Assembly: GCA_022496805.1 (NCBI GenBank)
Contig: CM040088.1
Location: 4,960,001 to 5,024,000 of the forward strand
Reading direction: 5' to 3'
Source of the DNA: Pohlia nutans
Lineage: Eukaryota; Streptophyta; Bryopsida; Bryales; Mniaceae
DNA: 64,000 bases
Shown: positions 59,382 through 64,000 of the stretch, in pieces
Position numbering within the stretch: position 1 is the stretch's first letter
How the letters are laid out: each line of letters opens with the position of its first letter
Notes under the pieces: model-generated
Database searches by the model: none
Seen by the model: the letters and a program-made list of their open reading frames with translations, nothing else
What the model was told of the DNA's origin: nothing
Program-made: the position numbers and the translations under genes

Positions 59382-59809
59382 AGTAGGTGCAGGTAGCGTA
59401 GAAGGGACAGCGATGAGGTTGTTGGTAGTTTGAAGGACTCTGGGGCTGATTCGGTCCATGTTGATTTGCGTCCTTTTGAGCTTTTTCTATCTGCCTCCAT
59501 TTAGTGGGTGATGGGTTTGGGCACGATGAGATGCGGGTTCTGGGGGCCGACCGCCGTGCGTGCATCCGGGATGGGCAGTGTTGGGATGGGCGGAGGTAGT
59601 GGCTATGGTTTTGGGACATGCTGAGAGGCAGGAGGGACCTGGTTGTGAAGAATGTAGGTAAATATTATAGGTCCACTTTGTCCATAGTTGTTCCGAAGTG
59701 TATTAAGAGCACTGTTTTTTCACCTGTGTGAACATCACCGAGTGTCGATTTGTTGTGAGAGTTGAGATTTGGATGAAGTCCAAGAAGTCGACACATGAAC
59801 AGGAGATAT

Positions 59810-60429
59810 TTTTGAACCGCTTAGAGGTACAATATGGGGCTGCGTTTCATGAAATCCACTCAAGATGTAGTACGAAAGAGAATATTTGGTTCATTTGCTG
59901 GATTAGAAGATATTGAGGTTCAAATTCTACAATTGGGCCGTTGTTTTACCCTATTGAAAGGATTTGGTTTCATTTAGTGAAAGTATGTTCAAAATCTCCT
60001 TGTGCGATGGTATGATAGTGAAACATGTCTTTACCCTTTACCGCCCAGGGCTGTTTTGCTCGCCAGGCCGTTTTCTGGGTATTTTCTTTTTGGATTGTGA
60101 TCTGCTTCTTGTTGAGGGTTCAGTGCTCAATTCAACTGTATGGTTTTGAGAAGCACAGATCAAAGAAGACAATGTGTAAATTTTGGAATCATCAGACCAT
60201 TGGTTTTGGAGATTATAACCCCAGATGCAACCGTATATTGTGGACCGGGAGGAGACAATTTTAGGGGTGGTGAATTCGGTCCTTTTGAACATAGGGTTAC
60301 CATTTTTTTACATTCTTGAAACTTCGGTTCAGCCTTCGAGCATCTTGTCCTCTTCGATTCAGTTCATCACACGCATCAAATGGACACACATAATTATTGG
60401 TGAATTTTTTTCTTCGGCCCAGGCAAACA
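59810..60429. other. region left of the Tc1 element, no gene recognised
   Basis: Moderately GC-balanced. Several frames, such as one reading FRGGEFGPFEHRVTIFLH if frames are changed near 60260, look gene-like but I cannot assign them. AATCCACTCAAGATGT at about 59857 recurs at about 61713 inside the Tc1 element. Confidence 0.3.
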
Positions 60430-60431
60430 TA

Positions 60432-62066
60432 CAGTGTCTAGCAAAACTGAGTCAAGTTCTTGTAAATCAGAATACAGTTACTAATGTAGGAAAATTGGTG
60501 ATAGATTTGCACAAATTACAACTTGTATATGATAGTACTTTTAGTGAGCTAGAATTTGATGCAAAAGAAAATCCTTCTTACATTAATATGTACAAGAAAA
60601 TTACATCAAAAGGAAACTGTGTCTCATGACTCAGTTTTGCATCCTCAATCAAAGAAACAATCTAATATTTTGTCCACTTGCCTTTGGCAGCTAAAAGAGC
60701 TTGGATTCGCCGTGGCATACTTTCATACAACTTCTTACACTCTTCTAATTCTATAGAAGCCCAACACTCTTCAATACGTTCCCACAATTCTAAAATTCCC
60801 TTTGGAGCACTTTCATATTGGTTAAGTCGACGTTTTAGCCCTGCCCAAAGATGCTCAATTGGATTTAGGTCAGGAGATTGTGCAGGCCACTTAAGAACAT
60901 CAAACTTTTGTAATTTTAGCCATTGGCTAACACTTTTTGCTGTATGTTTGGGATCATTGTCATGCTGAAAAATCAATTTTGAAGGATCAAGATCATATGC
61001 CATCACGGTGTACATCAAATCTCTTTGTAAGATTTCTTTGTACTGATGTTGATCCATTCTTCCTTCAATTCTACAAAACATGCCTGAGCCTTGGAATGTC
61101 ATACAATCCCACAACATGATTGAACCACCACCAAACTTTACAGTCTGTTTCACTTGTCTTAAATCACAAGACTGTTCATCGCGAATCCAACACCAACTAC
61201 GACCATCTGAGCAAAATCGATTTACCTTTGTCTCGTCAGAGAAGATGACGTGCTTCCAATCATCAATGGTCCAATGCTCATGCCGCCTAGCAAATTCAAG
61301 TCGATCCTTGATGTGCCTCTCGTTCAATTTTGGTTTCTTCTGCTTCACCTTTGATTTCAACCCCGCTGCACGTAAGACCCTTCTCACCGTATCAACACTT
61401 ACAGTAACTTGACATTCCTCACGTACATACTTGGTAGCCTGTGTTGTTGTTTCAAACCCTCCTGACGTGACAGCTCTAATGCATGCTCTCTTCTGTGTAT
61501 TTGTCAATGCTTGTGGTCTACCACTACTACTAGTAGGAATATCAGACAATCTCTTCCTTCTCAGTCTTGCAACATGACTTTGAGACACCTGCAATTCATT
61601 TCCTACATCCCTAGTGGACCTACCAGCTTGCAACTTCACCAGAATGGAATTATCAAGATCTGTACGAGCACTTGCAGAAAGCTCCTCTAAGTACACCATG
61701 GTGTGTAATTAAAATCCACTCAAGATGTGTATGAAGCTCTGAATCAGTAGTGCAACATTGGAGTTCAATATACCCAAGCCAATTTGGGCTCATGAGTTTT
61801 CAATACATTTTTGGCATGCAAAACACATGTCTTGATTCATGAGTTCTCAATGGCATGCAAAACTGAGTCATGGCATGTGTTTATATTAGGACAATTTTCT
61901 CTAATTATATCCCATGTATGTGTCAATGTAAACTTTATTAATAGTTCATGAACTCCATGATGTATCTCCTCTATCTTGAAAACCATGATTTCATTTAATG
62001 AGTTGGTAGAAAAATGCATTCCAAGGTTCTCTTTCCAAGGTTCTGACTCACTTTTGCAAGACACTG
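60432..62066 (-). mobile_element. Tc1-type transposon, apparently complete
   Basis: The left end CAGTGTCTAGCAAAACTGAG and the inverse of the right end CAGTGTCTTGCAAAAGTGAG differ at two bases. TA flanks both sides (60430-60431 and 62067-62068). The element is 1635 bp with a single intact transposase frame on the minus strand. A second, perfect 18-bp inverted pair (CATGACTCAGTTTTGCAT at 60625-60642, mirrored at 61855-61872) lies 211 and 212 bp inward. It contains the same TGACTCAGTTTTGC core as the ends, in the opposite orientation. Confidence 0.93.
60662..61699 (-). CDS. Tc1-family transposase, DD34E
   Basis: 345 aa, intronless. The N-terminal ~115 residues hold two helix-turn-helix-like units (AGRSTRDVGNELQVSQSHVA and the following basic GRPQ linker region) for binding the ends. 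The catalytic triad is visible: D155 in IFSDETKVN, D247 in FQHDNDPKHTAK, and E282 in SPDLNPIEHLW. D247 and E282 are separated by 34 residues, the Tc1 spacing. Length and motifs are full for the family, and I see no stop or frameshift, so it could be active. It cuts and pastes the surrounding element at TA sites. Typical plant mariner-like transposases are DD39D; this one resembles Tc1 proteins of fungi and animals. Confidence 0.95.
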   Translation of the reverse strand: MVYLEELSASARTDLDNSILVKLQAGRSTRDVGNELQVSQSHVARLRRKRLSDIPTSSSGRPQALTNTQKRACIRAVTSGGFETTTQATKYVREECQVTVSVDTVRRVLRAAGLKSKVKQKKPKLNERHIKDRLEFARRHEHWTIDDWKHVIFSDETKVNRFCSDGRSWCWIRDEQSCDLRQVKQTVKFGGGSIMLWDCMTFQGSGMFCRIEGRMDQHQYKEILQRDLMYTVMAYDLDPSKLIFQHDNDPKHTAKSVSQWLKLQKFDVLKWPAQSPDLNPIEHLWAGLKRRLNQYESAPKGILELWERIEECWASIELEECKKLYESMPRRIQALLAAKGKWTKY

Positions 62067-62664
62067 TATACGGTTCTTGCAGATTCTTTATACCATACAA
62101 CATGGATCGTGGAATCCAAACCACCTTGATCAAGTTACAGTTTGTGCTCAAGGTGCATATAAGGTTCGCAAACTATATGATAATCCTAGAAAAGAATCCA
62201 AAGAAACGGCTGAATACCATCAACTACACCATAATGCTACAGTTTCATACACAATACTCTAACTTTCTTTATGTTTCTCTCTTTCTCTCCCACATGCTAA
62301 CACTTGGCTTTTCTTTCCGTAGAACGTCCAAACCAGTGCACAAAATATCCAAAGGGTAGCGTCTTTACACTCACACCCGACTTTCTTTCTGCGAGTTTAC
62401 ACGTATGTGCCGTATTATACATGCGTATTTGGATAGTTGGAGAGTGCGAAATCAAAAAAGTAAAATTCAAGAAGGTGGTGCTTAAAAAGTCACATCTAAA
62501 CTTCGCACATCAGAGTGCACATGATGCAAAAACGAATTTCGAAAAGTTAAATCAAAAGTTACACATTTGAACTTCAAACACCGGAGTGAGATGGTTCACA
62601 AATTTTACAACATTTCATTTTCTGGTGACCCAGTGACCACTAACTAGTTACTTGGGCACTAAAG
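62067..62664. other. region right of the Tc1 element, with a TTAA-element end
   Basis: An open frame across 62077-62262 is gene-like in composition but unrecognised. From about 62500 the sequence may belong to a TTAA element whose end GCACTAAAGGG precedes TTAA at 62667-62670. Its other end was not found. Confidence 0.35.
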
Positions 62665-62768
62665 GGTTAATTTTGACCTTGAATATCTTGTACATATTGT
62701 CAAAAATAAAACAAATACTTTATTTTATACTGCCTCTGTCCCACTAAAAAAACAGGATATCCACTTAA

Positions 62769-63315
62769 CCCTTAAGCGTCCACACTACATTTATCCGGTC
62801 AAACCTCATTAATTTGTCACATTTTAAAATGTATTATACTTTTTTGGTATTTTTCTCATACAATATATCCTTAAATTGATTTACACTGATTTTTTCATAA
62901 TTATTTAAATGAAAATGAATTTTATAATATTTTTCAAAGTTTTTCTCTTGTGATAGCCATAGTCATTACAAAATTGCCTAAAATAGTATGATTTTTTTAG
63001 AAAAAATGTAAATAATAGTGATGAACAACAAGGTGAAGGCTGCATGCTTTTCGAGCTTATATAAGAAGAATTTCGATTGAAAAACTTTTTCTGCAGTGTA
63101 CACTGGAATTTTAGAGATGTGAGCTTTAAAGTGCTATAAAAACCGCAATTTTAACAATTTTGAAGAACCGTAAATTGAATTAGAAAGTAGAAGACAACTC
63201 CCACACATTCTGAGTTGGGACCAATTTCATTTGAAATTAGGAACTAGGTGAAAATCAGCATTTGATTGAAAAATGATCAAACATGGCCCCACGGGGCACC
63301 TTGCGCGCTTCAGAG
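62769..63315. mobile_element. TTAA-flanked MITE
   Basis: Starts CCCTTAAGCGTCC after TTAA (62765-62768). The inverse of the right end is CTCTGAAGCGCGC, before TTAA (63316-63319). The ends match at 10 of 13 bases. AT-rich and non-coding. Confidence 0.7.
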
Positions 63316-64000
63316 TTAAATTTTGTCCAAAAATAAGGTGTCTGTTATAGGGAGCTCACAAAGCTGCGAAGGAGGAGTGAGTGAGGTGGGTTAACAGGTT
63401 GCAAGAGATTTAAGAATGGGGAAAGGTATGAGAAGCTCCATGGTTAACAAGGGCAGCAAAAGGATGGTACTACGAACAAGGCGCTTTTGAGGGCGTCTTT
63501 GCTTGGACTTGTATTTGCATATGGGTTTCGATCAATAACGCTTAATCCATGGATTTCGGTGAAAACATGGTTTTTTTTAGTTGAATAGAGGGAGGTCTTG
63601 AAAGAAATTTCAAAAACCTAGTCTCATCTTCTAATTCAAAGTGGTTGGTACGTTATGATTAAAGTACCAATTGGATGGTCTCTAGGGTATTCATTTTTTT
63701 TTTTAATCTTTTACTTATTGGGATCTTAAAGAATATTCACTTGGTGTGTAGATAATATTCTTTATAATTTGTAGTAGATCCATAATATTTTGCTCCAACT
63801 GGCAAAGTGGTCAATTATTATGGAACGGAGGGAGAAGAGTATTCAAAGATCCTGATCTAATTCTAAGTACTTAGTGTGCCAGATGCATTTGAAGATTGTT
63901 TTCATCTAATTTGGGACCCAAAAAAACGTAAGTGGGTAGGTAATATCGGATTACTAAAGTAGTAGGTTTCAAGATTTGATCCATCTAATTTTCAACAATT
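63316..64000. other. gene-free region with a possible Stowaway end
   Basis: GGAACGGAGGGAG at about 63820 resembles a Stowaway right end, and CTGCCTCTGTCCC at about 62731 a left end. If they pair, the TTAA element 62769-63315 is nested in a Stowaway-like element. No gene seen. Confidence 0.4.

Larger units (their letters stand above)
56320..59809 (+). repeat. right arm of the EMSY-LIKE inverted duplication
   Basis: Inverse copy of 40234-43330. The tract 57648-59809 is ungapped against 40234-42395. The tract 56320-57640 is homologous but diverged, and contains an extra ~235-bp tandem unit absent from the left arm. Confidence 0.9.

Noticed and set aside
61080..61412. Open frame on the plus strand within the Tc1 element
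   Set aside because: Antisense shadow of the transposase, whose catalytic motifs lie on the minus strand.
1..64000. tRNA, rRNA or other structural RNA genes
   Set aside because: I looked for A- and B-box-like motifs and rRNA-like stretches and saw none convincing. A covariance-model scan would be needed to exclude them.

Overview
The window looks like nuclear DNA of a land plant, possibly a seed-free lineage such as a moss or other bryophyte. The plant call rests on two genes: an EMSY-LIKE protein (ENT domain plus Agenet/Tudor domain), and a GH28 polygalacturonase-like gene of the plant cell-wall type. Introns are short GT-AG introns. Long AT-rich gene-free stretches are packed with nested non-autonomous DNA transposons. 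The lineage within plants is inference only.

Layout. 1-11.9 kb: AT-rich, gene-free, with a 4 x 49 bp minisatellite, a fold-back element carrying two nested insertions, a long-TIR element and several MITEs. 11.9-18.1 kb: a six-exon gene for an unrecognised 647-aa coiled-coil protein with a basic Ser/Pro-rich C-terminus, behind a long leader. 18.1-26.7 kb: MITE-rich spacer ending in a 25-bp minisatellite. 26.8-30.6 kb: a gene for a coiled-coil, multi-pass membrane protein of unknown function. 33.5-38.8 kb: a seven-exon GH28 gene with one MITE in each of two introns. 40.2-43.3 kb and 56.3-59.8 kb: inverted duplicates of an EMSY-LIKE gene. The 13 kb between them is almost entirely mobile DNA: two elements of one unusual family (shared AACACCCA termini, 4-bp target duplications), several TTAA-flanked elements, and a broken DExH-box helicase fragment. 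60.4-62.1 kb: an apparently complete Tc1-type (DD34E) transposon. 62.7-64 kb: more TTAA-flanked and Stowaway-like remains.

The most notable points are: (i) the EMSY-LIKE pair, which is nearly identical and ungapped over about 2.16 kb, then abruptly diverged upstream, suggesting gene conversion; (ii) a Tc1/DD34E element with an intact reading frame, TA target duplication and an extra inner inverted repeat at equal distance from each end; (iii) two large non-coding elements sharing AACACCCA termini, one holding a ~60-bp palindrome array and the other a 1.2-kb hairpin; (iv) about a dozen piggyBac-like TTAA-flanked MITEs, several of them abutting at a single shared TTAA; and (v) ~230-290 bp tandem repeats in the leaders of three unrelated genes. 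The genes show no common pathway; the window is mainly a record of transposon activity around ordinary plant genes.
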